A stretch of 64,000 nt of DNA from NCBI GenBank assembly GCA_964017045.1, contig OZ024794.1:50039013-50103012 (forward strand), written 5' to 3'. The stretch is from Omphiscola glabra (Eukaryota > Mollusca > Gastropoda > Lymnaeidae). Under the pieces are notes generated by a model. It made no database searches and was not told where the DNA came from. It saw only the letters and a list, made by a program, of their open reading frames with translations. A program made the position numbers and the translations under genes. Positions within the stretch are counted from its first letter, which is position 1. Each line of letters starts with the position of its first letter. Positions 1 to 12,271 of this stretch are shown here, one piece after another.

Positions 1-234
1 ACTAATTAACAACAAGTAATTGTATTTTTTTTTTGTTGTAAAGAGATTTCTTTGGGAAACAATGCTTGCATTGATGAAAAGATGCCACCGTCAATGACTT
101 ATTCATTTTTATAATGGCGTGTTACTTTGGATACTGTAGCGGGCCAGACTGCCAGGAGAATCAACTCTGCTATAATTAAAATAACAACTTAAAAATTCCT
201 CATGATAAAACAACCCACATCAATATAGAAACTC

Positions 235-878
235 TGACAATGAGACAATGAGACAGTGAGACAATGAGACAATGAGACAGTGAGACAATGAGACAATTAG
301 ACAGTGAGACAATGAGACAGTGAGACAATGAGACAATGAGACAGTGAGACAATGAAACAATGAGACAGTGAGACAATGAGACAATGAGACAGTGAGACAG
401 TGAGACAGTGAGACAATGAGACAGTGAGACAATGAGACAATGAGACAGTGAGACAGTGAGACAGTGAGACAATGAGACAATGAGACAATGAGACAATGAG
501 AAAATGAGACAATGAGACAGTGAGACAGTGAGACAATGAGACAGTGAGACAATGAGACAATGAGACAGTGAGACAGTGAAACAGTGAGACAGTGAGACAG
601 TGAGACAATGAGACAATGAGACAATGAGACAGTGAGACAATGAGACAATGAGACAGTGAGACAGTGAGACAGTGAGACAATGAGACAGTGAGACAATGAG
701 ACAGTGAGACAGTGAGACAGTGAGACAGTGAGACAATGAGACAATGAGACAATGAGACAATGAGAAAATGAGACAGTGAGACAGTGAGACAGTGAGACAA
801 TGAGACAGTGAGACAATGAGACAATGAGACAGTGAGACAATGAGACAATGAGAAAATGAGACAGTGAGACAATGAGAC
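235..878. repeat. 8-bp minisatellite (TGAGACAA/TGAGACAG)
   Basis: About 80 tandem copies of an 8-bp unit, TGAGACAA alternating irregularly with TGAGACAG, plus rare TGAGAAAA and TGAAACAA variants. The reverse-strand unit has no stop codon in any frame, so three long overlapping minus-strand open frames of SLSHCLIV-type repeats arise as artefacts. They are not genes. Confidence 0.97.
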
Positions 879-1144
879 TCTCTGACTACATAGCTAGGAG
901 AGTCATGAAGTTGGCCAACTTTTCAATTATGTCCGACCCGTTTCCTCGGTGGACTAATTTTCAGCTCAAAATTGATGAGTTTACACGAAGCGAACCTTAA
1001 CTGTGCATCCTCTTGTGATCATTTTATGAGACCCTAGTGCCCCGAACTAAATTAGTTTGATTAATATAGAGCGCAAGTAACATCTCTCATAAAGATTCTT
1101 TAAAAAAAAAAAAAGGTACAATTTTTTTTTATTTCAAACTTTAA

Positions 1145-1319
1145 GGGTCGGTTCACACGTTCAAATTTCGTGTCAAATTGTTGTATGAACGCACCATTTT
1201 GTGCGTGGTTTCTTTTTTTGGGAAATTTGATCAAATAGTAATTTGAAAGCCGTGAAAAGGCTTCATACACGAATTGCATCAAATGCTTGAAGGAAAATTT
1301 GGATCATCTGAACCGACCC
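1145..1319 (+). mobile_element. MITE with GGGTCGGTTCACAC inverted repeats and TAA target duplication
   Basis: A 175-bp element begins GGGTCGGTTCACAC and ends GAACCGACCC, and is flanked on both sides by TAA (1,142-1,144 and 1,320-1,322). A second copy lies in the opposite orientation at 30,817-30,990. No coding capacity. A 3-bp TWA duplication with G-rich termini is typical of PIF/Harbinger elements, so that superfamily is inferred. The termini and both TAA flanks are read directly from the sequence. Confidence 0.8.
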
Positions 1320-1897
1320 TAAATTAAGCTTTATAATTTCTTGTCATTAATTTTACCACTCCAGAGCATCCCTACTAGATGAAAATACGTGGCCAAGGGA
1401 AAATATTATTCCGCTTCCGTGTCTTGTCCACACACACGCACAGAAATAAGACTTCCTTTTTCTTAGACTACTGATGACGCGGTTATTCCGGGAAAATGGT
1501 AATGTTTCATACATTTTCTGTAGCCAAGTTTTTTTAGATTCCATCTTGTGTTGACAGATCGGATAATCGACTCGACACGGAATTCGCATCCTGTAATAAC
1601 TGCTACCGTCATCCGAGTTCATAGTCCAACAAACTTATAGCGTTGGAATACCTTCTAGCCGTAGCTATCGATGTGTGTGGGGGTGAAGGCTGCGATGGCT
1701 AGTAGCCTGACTGGTACGATGGTTGTGTGGCGGGGGCGGGGGGAATAGGGCCGTGTTCTTGTGTGTGTGTGTATTTGTGTGGGAGGAAATTAACCGTAGT
1801 ATGAGATGAAAAGAGATATAGTAAGTTGCTCCAAATGTTGTATAAAAATAACATTAAATTTTCCTTGTATTTTTGTTTTTTTCATCCCTCGCATTCA
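1320..1897. other. Non-coding gap, nothing recognised
   Basis: Apart from a short GT-rich run near 1,755-1,790 I see no gene, RNA or transposon signature here. The short minus-strand frame at 1,353-1,622 shows no recognisable motif. Confidence 0.5.
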
Positions 1898-1905
1898 GTG
1901 TAAGT

Positions 1906-2670
1906 CAGGGATCTCAAACTCAAATCATCCGGGGGCAGCAGGACGTAGAGTCTGAGTGAGATTGGGCTGCATCAAGTATTATACAAAAAAGCGATGACAA
2001 ATTCATTAAAGTACAACTGTTACAAACTGCTCAAACTTTATGAATAACAAATAAAAACATTAAGGGTTCCCAAGAACAAGGCTTCACTTTCTTCCTCCTA
2101 CTCCTTGTTGCCAGAGACCTGTCAGCGCTTCTTCTTACACAGCTGAGCAGCATTAGGCTTGAGTGAGGAAGCAACTGCGACCCTCAGTAAAGCTTGAAGA
2201 TGCTCATCAGTAAGTTTGACCTTGAATTTTGACGTGTTAAAGTTCACAGTGGAATAGAGCATTTCCCACAGATAGGTACTCCTAAAAGCCACATGATCTG
2301 CTTGAACATCCTGGATATCTCAGTGTGGAGAGGGATGTTCTCATAAATGGTCCATGTTTGTCTGTTTTTCCATTCACCTCCTTGAACTTAGCCTTGAGTT
2401 TAGAATTTCACTTAAGATCAATCAGCTCCACTTGAAGCGAAAAAGAATGGTAAGAGTTGGGGGGGGGGGGGCATCTTCCACATTGAAGGAGAAAGGGTCA
2501 ATAAATTTGAAAAGTGGCTCTGTGTTTTGAAGTCTGCAAACATGCAATCAAACTCTTCCAGTAGCTTTGCAATGTCATCAGTATACTTACAACTGAATGG
2601 TATGCCCGAGTCCATGAATACTTTCCATGTTGGGAAATGGCAGAGGTTTCTCTGAGACCCATTGTGCAAG
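1906..2670 (-). mobile_element. Decayed, truncated hAT element with GTF2IRD2-like transposase remnant
   Basis: The left terminus reads CAGGGATCTCAAACTC, a hAT-type inverted repeat. Reading the minus strand gives broken transposase pieces, including SQRNLCHFPTW and MFADFKTQSHFSNLLTLSP (2,418-2,669), which match the GTF2IRD2/ZBED-type hAT transposase lineage as I know it. The same pieces occur on the plus strand in the element at 31,887-32,955. Similarity fades near 2,670 and no right terminus was found, so this copy is truncated. Frameshifts and a poly-G run inside it show it is dead. Confidence 0.75.
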
Positions 2671-2921
2671 TTATGAATCTAAAGAATTATAGGGAAATAA
2701 AGAGCTCTTTTAAACTTTTTTAAAATCCTCAGAAAACGAATGATGAATATAAGAGGGTTAAAATGTTGAGGGATCTCAGGGATGATGGGTATACGAAGGT
2801 TAACATGTTGAGGGATCTCAGGTTTAATTAAATGTGTTTTCGTAGAATTATTTTAAAGTCGGTTTTATAAAAATTAATTGGCCTTCAGATTTACAGCTCC
2901 ACTCAAAGCTTCACATGTCCT

Positions 2922-3357
2922 CAATGTATGACATGAACAATCTATGACACGAACAATCTATGACAAGAACAATCTAGGACATGAACAATCTATGACATGA
3001 ACAATCAATGACATGAACAATCAATGACATGAACAATCAATGACATGAACAATCAATGACATGAACAATCTATGACATGAACAATCTATGACATGAACAG
3101 TCTAGGACATGAACAATCAATGACATGAACAATATATGATATGAAAAATCTATGACATGAAAAATCTATGACATGAACAATCTATGATTATAACAATCTA
3201 TAACAGGAGCAATCTATGACATGAACAATCTATGACATGAACAATCTATGACATGAACAATCTATGACATGAACAATCTATGATATGAAAAATCTATGAC
3301 ATGAAAAATCTATGACATGAAAAATCTATGACATAAAAAATCTATGACATGAAAAAT
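2922..3357. repeat. 16-bp minisatellite (TGACATGAACAATCTA)
   Basis: Roughly 27 tandem copies of a 16-bp unit TGACATGAACAATCTA with AATCAA, AAAAATCT and TGATATG variants. Blocks of like variants cluster together, as expected for unequal exchange or slippage. Confidence 0.95.
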
Positions 3358-3410
3358 GAACTATGGAAAATATTTTTGTTAAGTTAAAAAAAAACAAAAA
3401 AAACATTTCA

Positions 3411-3690
3411 AACATATGTGAAACTTGTTTAACATTTACTTTCTGACATTATAAACAACATACAAACATATGTGAAACTTGTTTAACATTTACTTTCTGA
3501 CATTATAAACAACATACAAACATATGTGAAACTTGTTTAACATTTACTTTCTGACATTATAAACAACATGCAAACATGTGTGAAACTTGTTTAACATTTA
3601 CTTTCTGTCATTATAAACAACATACAAACATGTGTGAAACTTGTTTAACATTTACTTTCTGACATTATAAACAACATACAAACCACGTAT
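3411..3690. repeat. 54-bp tandem repeat, about 5 copies
   Basis: A unit of 54 bp starting AACATATGTGAAACTTG is repeated about five times with almost no divergence (a few ATATG to ATGTG changes), indicating recent expansion. Confidence 0.95.
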
Positions 3691-4249
3691 AAGGCAAATA
3701 ACCCAAATAAAAAAAGACGTACCCTGATTTCCCTGGGTCTCCAATGAATAATTTCTGTCTATGTTTGAAGTGGCCTCAGACAAAAATCCATTCCTTTCGC
3801 ACGGTGGAAATATGACACATGTGATTAATTTCTTTTTATATGACCGACCCGAAATCTGGCCATCCACGATAAATCTGTATCGAGAAATGATCATTAGAAA
3901 ACATGGATGAGCGAGTCAGCCATATATCAATGCAGAAATTGTCATTCTTTTTAAAATTATATTTACAGTGCTCATAAGATTGTTGGGCCTATTTTAAAAA
4001 AAAAAAATAAAGTTTAAAAAAAAAAAAGATCGGTGCATAATTTTAAAGTATTGATGACGTGTTCCAGGAGAAGCCATGTCAGTAAATTATCCTACACATA
4101 TGGCCTCGGTTGAGGAGTCGGAAGTGACGCCTGCTGTATTGGAGTAAGACTTGTAGCTTTGATGTGTCTACTTGTCTACATGGCTTACCTGATTTGTGAC
4201 ATAGGCCCAGGTTTCAAACGGAGAGCAGCGGCCATTTGACACCAGAATA
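3691..4249. other. Non-coding gap, nothing recognised
   Basis: The minus-strand open frame at 3,652-3,894 has no recognisable motif and overlaps the neighbouring repeat. Two A-rich runs occur near 3,995-4,027. Confidence 0.5.
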
Positions 4250-4765
4250 ATTAGGGCTTCCCTGCACACTTTACTTTTAGACATTGAGGCTTCTTAGTAA
4301 AAAAATATCCAATAAGCATTGGGGCTTCTGTACACTTTAATTACAGACATTTGACTTTTACGTACAACATTTAGGGCTCCTGTACACTTTAGTTACAGAC
4401 ATTGGACTTTTACGTACAACATTTAGGGCTCCTGTACACTTTAATTACAGACATTGGACTTTGACGTACAACATTTAGGGCTCCTGTACACTTTAGTTAC
4501 AGACATTGGATTTTGACGTACAACATTTAGGGCTCCTGTACACTTTAATTACAGACATTTAACTTTTACGTACAACATTTAGGGCTCCTGTACACTTTAG
4601 TTAAAGACATTGGACTTTTACGTACAACCTTTAGGGCACCTGTACACTTTAATTACAGACATTGGACTTTGACGTACACATTTATGGCTTCTGTACACTT
4701 TAGCTGCAGACATTGGACTTTGGTGTACAAAGCAACATCACGTTCAGGGCTTCTGTACACAACGC
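4250..4765. repeat. 52-bp tandem repeat, about 9-10 copies
   Basis: A 52-bp unit containing TTAGGGCTCCTGTACAC and a following TTACAGACATTGGACTTT segment repeats with 1 to 4 differences per copy. Divergence is highest at both ends of the array. Confidence 0.93.
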
Positions 4766-6282
4766 ACAAGTATATATTGATGACACGAGATTTCTGAACT
4801 ATCAGTATTTTAAAACGAAAAAAATCTCGCCCACCCCGGATAAACAATATTGACTGCTAAGCAGTTTGTGTCTTAGAGCACTCTTGGGGATAAACGAATT
4901 TTAATACGGTAATTTCGTCCTCGAGTTTTGCTATTCATGAAGTTCCTAAAGGTCTTCGGTAGACTCCGTGACTATCATTTGCGAGAACCTGCTGGTGTAG
5001 TTTGAGCTTTGATCCCTCTAAACCTACTCCTAACCCCATCAGTCTCGGGAGGATGGAACAATTTTGCTGAAGGATCGGGAGGAGGGAGGCTCAAAAATAA
5101 CCCAGGGGGGGTCTCTTGTGTCGAGTGTATCAGTATGATGGCCAATCATCCCCTTAACGAGAGTACTGACCGTTGTGGTTAGTTGATGGTGTGGGGGGGG
5201 AGGGGGCAAAACAAGCCATCCGTAACGAGATTCTCGGAGCAAATGATGCCTTCGGGGACAATCTGCTTCCTTTCCCGGAGGCTGTTGATACCAAATTAGT
5301 GCTCACGGTCGGGGAGGAGATCAGCTCTTCACTAGAGTCGACGGATAGCACAAAAAAATGCTGATCACAGGGGATATGCCAACAACAATGTATAGTCATC
5401 TCCTAGTCCATCGCAGTAGTCTATCGTTTTCTTTACTTATTCCCTCCAATACTGTTCCACTGATCCTCCCGTCCACTGTTATTATGGCGATGACCTACGT
5501 TAAATTTGTAATCTTGAGAGACCTTCATGGCGAAACAATTATCTCTAAGAACTACGAAGCCCTAACATCAATAGTGACGAATTTGGACTAAATACTTATT
5601 GAGTGAGCTTTGTCATAATCATGTGTTTCAAAGCGGCACAATTTGTTTTCCAATATTTATATTTACACTGTTTGGAAAAAATATCTAAAAAGTGTTAGTT
5701 TTGAAAACAAAATGCACGTATACATACATGTGCATATTCTTTTACGAGTACTACAAAAATATATATACAAATTCACAGAATAACGATGATATATTGCAGC
5801 ATACAAAGCTAAACATTAATTGCTACCAGCTTCAGTAAGAGAAATCATAAAATTCACATTTTAGGGAGAGGTCGTTGGTATGAACTTTAAATTCTACAAT
5901 CATGTTAAAAACTGCTTTTCTGGCAAATTTTAAACAGAACAAAAAATGTTTATTTTTATTTTGTATTGCTTCCCTCCTCCCCCCCCCCCCCCAAATCCCC
6001 CACAGTATTCTTTAATTTAGGTCCATGAAGATTAACAAGGCTCGATTTTACAAATCAACATATTATTCAATGTGATGTTTGATTTCTTTAATTAAAATCG
6101 AATTTGTTTAGTTTATTTGTAGCTAAATTAAGATTTCTCATTGGTTTTTTATATGATGTTAATTTTGAGTTAACCATGCATTTCTTTGTGTGACTCAGCT
6201 TGTATTAGGCTGTTGTAAGGACTTACTCGGATTATCGAGCTAAATAGGGCAAAGTTCTTAGTGTCTAGAGGCTCAGAGAGAT
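4766..6282. other. Non-coding gap, nothing recognised
   Basis: Contains short overlapping open frames on both strands at 5,039-5,591. They show no family motif and the two strands mirror each other, so I do not call a gene. A poly-C run lies near 5,980-5,992. Confidence 0.5.
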
Positions 6283-6470
6283 CAAATCATGGGCTTCAAT
6301 GGGGCCCAGATCATGGGCTTAGGAGAGCCCAGATCATGTACTAAAAATGACCGAGATCATGGGCTTAAGAGGGGTCCAGATCATGGGCTTAAGAGGGACC
6401 CAGATCATGGGCTTAAGAGAGCCCAGATCATGGGCTTTAGAGGGCCCAGATCATGAGCTTAAGAGTGTAA
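6283..6470. repeat. Short minisatellite (GATCATGGGCTTAAGAG core)
   Basis: Seven or so imperfect copies of a roughly 25-bp unit with core GATCATGGGCTTAAGAG, variably spaced. Confidence 0.85.
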
Positions 6471-6540
6471 CTAATTCCAACGCCTTGTTACAGTGCTATT
6501 ATAAAGGGCGGAAGGTTCTTTTGTTTATTGTGGGGAAGGC

Positions 6541-6962
6541 CAAAAGGCATTAATCCAATCCTAAAGGCATTAATCCAGTCCTAAAGGATATGAAGGCATT
6601 AATCCAATCCTAAAGGCTATGAAGGCATTAATCCAGTCCTAAAGGCTATGAAGGCATTAATCCAGTCCTAAAGGCTATGAAGGCATTAATCCAATCCTAA
6701 AGGCTATGAAGGCATTACTCCAATCCTAAAGGCTATGGAGGCATTAATCCAGCCGTAAAAGCTATGAAGGCATTAATCCAGTCCTAAGGGCTATGAAGGC
6801 ATTAATCCAGTCCTAATGGCTATGAGGGCATTTATCCAGTCCTAAGGGCTATGAAGGCATTAATCCAGTCCTAAAGGCTATGAAGGCATTAACCCAGCCG
6901 TAAAGGCTATGAAGGCATTAATCCAGTCCTAAGGGCTATGAAGGCATAATCCAGTCTTATGC
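6541..6962. repeat. 29-bp minisatellite (GGCATTAATCCAGTCCTAAA...)
   Basis: About 14 copies of a 29-bp unit: GGCATTAATCCAGTCCTAAA followed by GGCTATGAA. One unit carries AAGGCTATGGAGGC, which also occurs in the unrelated 29-bp array at 14,328-15,113. Confidence 0.95.
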
Positions 6963-7264
6963 AAATAGCACTTGATCACATGAGTGTAAAAATGAATGCA
7001 TCTGATGTTTTGAGAAAAAAGGGGGATAAAAAAACATTTTAGACGCCCTTTGATTTGAGTTTTGTTTTATGTTATCTCCCTTAGGCCGGATATTCTTCGT
7101 TTAAAAACAAAACCAATTTTATTTATAGAACGTATTTTTGAAACAATATACAAAAAAAATATATATAAGTTTTGTTGTGAAAAAGTGAACATTAAAATCT
7201 TCAATATTTTATACTACGGGTGTGATGTTCCTTTTTTTTTTTATGAGTATTATCACTGTCTAAC

Positions 7265-7505
7265 AGGACCACCTTGGTCAAACAGGAGCACCTTGGTCAA
7301 ACAGGAGCACCATGGTCAAACAGGAGCGCCATGGTCTAACAGGAGTGCCATGGTCAAACAGGAGCGCCATGGTCAAACAGGAGCACCATGGTCAAACAGG
7401 AGCACCTTGGTCAAACAGGAGCACCATGGTCAAACAGGAGCACCATGGTCAAACAGGAGCGCCATGGTCTAACATGAGCGCCATGGTCAAACAAGGGGCG
7501 TCATG
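7265..7505. repeat. 19-bp minisatellite (ACAGGAGCACCATGGTCAA)
   Basis: About 12 copies of a 19-bp unit with CACC/CGCC and CATGG/CTTGG variants. Because 19 is not divisible by 3, open frames across it rotate through three frames. The apparent proteins at 7,062-7,536 are products of the repeat, not genes. Confidence 0.95.
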
Positions 7506-7992
7506 GCACTCGACTCTTATTGGAGTTTCACTTTGAATAAACATTGACATTCTTCAATTAAGGGAAGTGTGTAAATAAATATTTATGGATGAAGGAGAAT
7601 AGAAAAGACCACACATTTTTAAAGAATGCAATGCGATGCAATTTAAAATACACATTTTGGGACCTGCTGAAAGTAATTGTATATTTTCTTATTCAAGCAA
7701 TTGAACATTAAAATTTATTAAGAGGATATTGCATTCTCTAACCTTTCCCTCATCCAACCTCATCCTACCCTTCCCACTTCCCGAGCTCTTAAGGAACTGA
7801 AAGAAAGAAGATGGAATTCATATGCGCCCAACGTTTCTTTAGTGTTGTGACTCTAAGAACACGGTAAGTTGGGGGGGGGGGTGTTATTTCATACCTTTTA
7901 GTAAATTTTTGAAAAACGTCCTTTTAAACGTTTTTAAAAATTTCTTCTTCTTCTTACAATTGAGGGCCCACAATAAATTACATGCATTCATA

Positions 7993-8048
7993 GTTTGCAT
8001 TCTCTTAGATGAGTTGCCGTCCAAGGTTAACGAGTCCCATCCACCCGA
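7993..8048 (+). repeat. Dispersed 55-bp repeat, partner at 48,003
   Basis: This segment, with TCTCTTAGATGAGTTGCC followed by GGTTAACGAGTCCC, matches 48,003-48,058 with about 7 differences over 55 bp, by eye. The second half weakly resembles a polymerase III B box, so a SINE fragment is possible but unproven. Confidence 0.7.
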
Positions 8049-8462
8049 ATTTAAATGTTAACAAAAAATTCATTACCTGTTAGTCTTACGTTTTAGTCTT
8101 GGAAAATGTAAGAGGAGACTAGGAACTGGGTTGAAACATAGGAATATAGAGGGCGCCCTTGAAATACAAAAACGTGAAAATTCAGGGGTTACTTTTCTGT
8201 TGTAAACAAATGGGTTACTCATCTTTGATTGTTGTCGGGACCGAGGAACACTTTTAAGGAAAGTCTGTAATGGGGACACGATGTTTCTATCATTCACCGA
8301 CCCGTAGAGATCTGCAAAGGTCATTCAAGGATCAGCGGAGGTCACCGGTGACATACTGATCATGAAGGGTTGTGTTGTCATCGGGGGTGGATAAGTGTAC
8401 AAAGTTTTCAGCATGATTGAACATCAGGAAATGTGTCAAAATTGAGATGCAAAATCCCAACC
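8049..8462. other. Non-coding gap, nothing recognised
   Basis: A minus-strand open frame at 8,073-8,324 carries no recognisable domain. Confidence 0.45.
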
Positions 8463-8622
8463 ACAAACTATCAAACTGACAAACTATCAAACTGACAAAC
8501 TATCAAACTGACGAACTATCAAACTGACAAACAATCAAACTGACAAACTATCAAACGGACAAACTAACGAACTGACAAACTAACAAACTGACGAACTAAG
8601 AAACGGACAAACTGACACAGCA
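8463..8622. repeat. 16-bp minisatellite (AAACTATCAAACTGAC)
   Basis: About 10 copies of AAACTATCAAACTGAC, degenerating to the right (AACGAACTGAC and AAGAAACGGAC variants). Confidence 0.92.
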
Positions 8623-8864
8623 ACCTAAAAGAAAGGTATATAAAATAATATCACATTATCGCCTCTACAAACCCCAACACCGTCGCGATGAAAAGAATAG
8701 GACACAGGTGTACCACCTGTCCTGGTGCATTGCTCTTGTAGCATGACGAAAGTCTTATCAACACTCCATTGTTCCAAGTGCACCCGTCAGGTCGACCTAG
8801 AAAACAACAATGGATGGGTCGACGTCATTGTGAGAACACAAACGCTGTAACAGGCGCTCTAACG

Positions 8865-9062
8865 CAGCGGTTCTCAACCTGTGGGTCGCGACCCCTTTGG
8901 GGTTCGCGCGATACTTTCCCAGGGGTCGCCTAAGACCATCTGAAAACACATATACTCTACAGTTATGAAGTAGCTATGAAAATAATTGTGTGGTTGGGGG
9001 GTCGCCACGACATTAAGAACTGTATTAAATGGTCGCGGCATTAGGAAGGTTGAGAACCACTG
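8865..9062 (+). mobile_element. SPIN-like non-autonomous hAT element
   Basis: A 198-bp element starts CAGCGGTTCTCAACCTGTGG and ends AAGGTTGAGAACCACTG, a 15-bp inverted repeat typical of hAT. Internal blocks TCGCCTAAGACCATCTGAAA, TACAGTTATGAAGTAGC and GTGTGGTTGGGGGGTCGCCA agree, as far as I can recall, with the vertebrate SPIN (Space Invaders) non-autonomous consensus throughout its length. SPIN is known for horizontal transfer among tetrapods and has been reported in a triatomine bug and a pond snail. The flanking 8-mers (CTCTAACG and CATTGGAT) do not match, so the target duplication has decayed or been lost. Confidence 0.85.
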
Positions 9063-10246
9063 CATTGGATTATCAAACACTCAACACCTTAATAAAAAAA
9101 ATTTCGTATGATTTTGTTTCACAACCTTGAAGCTTACACAGCACAGCACAACACAACACAGCACAACACAAAACTTTACTTAGGAGATTGTTGCATGAAT
9201 GACTGAAATATTTCGTTAATAACCCAGACTCACGCATAACGCATTTCAGATGACAGAAAGGCAGACTGCATTTGAGATAAGCATTAATTAATTCCACTTG
9301 AGTGGAGCCGATGAAGAAGATTAAAATATTGAGAATGAAATGAGCTCGGTAATAACGACACATTATCAAGAATTTTGATGTGCTTCGACAAGTTAAAATT
9401 GAAATCATTCTATTATAGACTTTGTTAGCTAACATCAAATTAAATTGTATTAAGCTGAAAGAATATATAATTAATTACATTAAGTAAACCTTTATTCAAT
9501 GTACCGGGGCTGAGGGTCACTTAGCTTCTACATAATTGGGTCATGGCTCGAAGAACGCTGTTTGCATGCGATAACGTTGGTGAGTACTCTCCATAACTCC
9601 TTAAGTTTGTACGTGATCCAGAGGCGGATCGAGCTTTAATGAATCCACCCGGGCGATTTGGGTGAATCGTCCCTTGATCTGAGGACTTATTGGCCATTAA
9701 TCGGGACTTATTAAATAGCCCCAGGTCTCTGCTATAAAAAAAGTCTTTTTGTAATATTAATATCGAAAATCAAAATGTTCTCCAAAATAATGTACGAAAA
9801 ACTTTCACTTGAGAGATAACAAAAGTATAATATCATCAATCGCCTCATATGTCTTTTAGGATATTTCTATACACCATGCTATGTTTGAAAAGGCCCTCAT
9901 TTATTTTTACCTTTGACATGTTTGCTGCAATCAGGTTAATGTCTGGTTTACATCAGCATAAATGTTTCCAGGCAAAGTTGATCTTAACGGGCTTTTAATA
10001 AATTTCATGTTCCAGAACTTTCGTTTGCGTGAATCTGAGGAGCAGTTGAAGAACACATGTAAAGACGCATAAAAAGTTTTTAATACTGAATATGCATCTG
10101 AATATTATTGACTGTTTTCAGTAAGACGCAGCAGCACAAGGTACACTTCTTACAAGTACTTATATTGTTTTCTGTATGCACGTTTGGTCGATAAAAGTCT
10201 GAATCTGTATCCCAAGTATTTTTACAATTGTCGCCTTCATTATTGA
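9063..10246. other. Non-coding gap with possible hAT-derived minus-strand fragment
   Basis: The minus-strand open frame at 9,073-9,438 (121 codons) includes STQVELINAYLKC, which recalls the QVELID segment of the hAT transposase remnants elsewhere in the window. A short ACAGCACAACAC tract supplies an LCCAVLCCAVLC stretch. I do not call it a gene. Nothing else recognisable up to the next array. Confidence 0.35.
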
Positions 10247-10873
10247 GTACTTCTAAACACATTTCAGTGTCTGTACTTCTAAACACATTTCAGTGTCTGT
10301 ACTTCTAAACACATTTCAGTGTCTGTACTTCTAAACACATTTCAGTGTCTGTACTTCTAAACACATTTCAGTGTCTGTACTTCTAAACAGATTTCAGTGT
10401 CTGTACTTCTAAACACATTTCAGTGTCTGTACTTCTAAACACATTTCAGTGTCTGTACTTCTAAACACATTTCAGTGTCTGTACTTCTAAACACATTTCA
10501 GTGTCTGTACTTCTAAACAGATTTCAGTGTCTGTACTTCTAAACAGATTTCAGTGTCTGTACTTCTAAACACATTTCAGTGTCTGTACTTCTAAACACAT
10601 TTCAGTGTCTGTACTTCTAAACACATTTCAGTGTCTGTACTTCTAAACACATTTCAGTGTCTGTACTTCTAAACCCATTTCAGTGTCTGTACTTCTAAAC
10701 ACATTTCAGTGTCTGTACTTCTAAACAGATTTCAGTGTCTGTACTTCTAAACACATTTCAGTGTCTGTACTTCTAAACACATTTCAGTGTCTGTACTTCT
10801 AAACAGATTTCAGTGTCTGTACTTCTAAACACATTTCAGTGTCTGTACTTCTAAACACATTTCAGTGTCTGTA
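10247..10873. repeat. 26-bp minisatellite, about 24 copies
   Basis: A 26-bp unit, GTACTTCTAAACACATTTCA followed by GTGTCT, is repeated about 24 times with very few variants (ACAGATT in some units, one ACCCATT). High homogeneity implies recent amplification. Confidence 0.97.
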
Positions 10874-12238
10874 ATACAATAAATCAATTCATTTTGTTTT
10901 TCAAAAAAATTTTTGAAAAAGTACCGGTACTTGTTTTTTTATCCGCAGAGTAACGAGAGCGGAGCAGAGAAGCGCGCTTATTTGTTGCGCTGTTTTGAGA
11001 GAGAGACATATTATTATTATTATGAAGTCGAAATGACTTTTATTTCGGACAGAGAGGAGATTAGGTAAACACTAATACCAAAATATTAAAACGTTGCTGT
11101 CTTCTGATTAAAAGCTTTCGTTAATTTTTCGACAATAATAATTATATTTTTTCCGCATAGTGAACCTGTCGCGTCGGCCCAAAAAGCTACCGCCCCTGGC
11201 CTGAACCATCACTACACTGTGCCATAAGACACATGATACCATATCATTTAAAAGTACGACAAAGTTGAAAATCAGTTTGAATTTGATTCCTTATGATTTT
11301 ATTTTCTGCCAATATAAAATGTAAAATCTATTTTTTTTAACATTTAGTGTTTCATAATTGTAAGAACTCTGTTAACTACAGTCGGCCAAGAGCTTCGTGC
11401 TCAGTGCCGCTTCTGCCGATTGTTTGTCATGTTAACTACAGTTGATGCTTGGCAAGAAAGCAAATTTTTAAAAAATCATTACATAAACCTGTGCTTCTTA
11501 CCCGAGTAATCGAAATAATATGAAATATGTGATTTCAGTAATTCATTATATAACATTCTATTATTACGTTTCAAATTTTATTTTGGGGTTTTTAGCCCCT
11601 AATATTTTTTAAGGTAAAATGTGCTTTGACTTGAAATATCTAATTTATTTTGGTTTTGTAACGACCAAGTTTCAGGACCGAGGAATTAGTCCAAAGTTTT
11701 TTCTTCTTCTAGCCCTTTCTTCCCAGTTGGGATTGTCACCGTAGTTCATGCACTATTTTATTTCATTAAGAGTTGGTCTCTGAATACTGGAGAAGGGGGT
11801 AGTTCAAAGGACTGTGCATATTGTTTCATATATCCATTGGGTCAAAGGACTGTGCATATTGTTTCATATATCCATTGGATCAAAGGACTGTGCAACTTGT
11901 TTCATATATCAATTGGAATTAATTGTCGCCAGGTCGGTACAAGAAGCCGTACATTTGTTAAGTCTTGATAACAATAGAATTTCAAGTGTCACGTGCGTCG
12001 CTTTAAAGTATATAAATATATACATAGTTACAGTTCTATATGTATAATATTATATTTCATAACCTCTCTCTAAGCAATCACATTACTGCTCAAACATCTC
12101 TATCAAAAACATATGAAACAATCAATGTTCACCTTGTTATATAATATTTCCTGATATGGAATAGTAAAAAAACATGTAAAAAGTAATTAAACCTCGAGAT
12201 TCGTCCATTGTTATTGATAAGTAGTTCAACTTTTTCAA
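10874..12238. other. Region upstream of transporter 1
   Basis: AT-rich sequence without recognisable genes, apart from the 38-bp triplication at 11,804-11,917. A non-coding first exon and promoter of the transporter downstream should lie here or further left, but I cannot identify them. Confidence 0.4.
11804..11917. repeat. 38-bp tandem triplication
   Basis: Three consecutive copies of a 38-bp unit starting TCAAAGGACTGTGCATATTG. The third is slightly diverged. Confidence 0.9.
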
Positions 12239-12248
12239 ATTATTTCAG
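12239..12248 (+). other. 3' splice acceptor before transporter 1 coding exon
   Basis: TTATTTCAG ends at 12,248, 23 nt before the start codon at 12,272. The two paralogues have an equivalent acceptor 19 and 22 nt before their start codons, so a spliced non-coding 5' exon is inferred. Confidence 0.65.
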
Positions 12249-12271
12249 TGACTGGGTGAAATACTCTTAAA

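Noticed and set aside
200..872. Three overlapping minus-strand open frames of about 190-206 codons
   Set aside because: They are translations of the 8-bp repeat, which lacks stops in every minus-strand frame.
2664..2672. GTGCAAGT as the right target duplication of the hAT fragment at 1,906 (left flank GTGTAAGT)
   Set aside because: Similarity to the 31,887 element appears to continue past this point, so the match is likely chance.
5039..5591. Overlapping open frames on both strands
   Set aside because: No family motif, no splice or start context, and the two strands mirror each other.
10247..10873. Regular repeat array resembling CRISPR
   Set aside because: Units are directly adjacent with no unique spacers and the genome is eukaryotic. 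The same holds for the other arrays.
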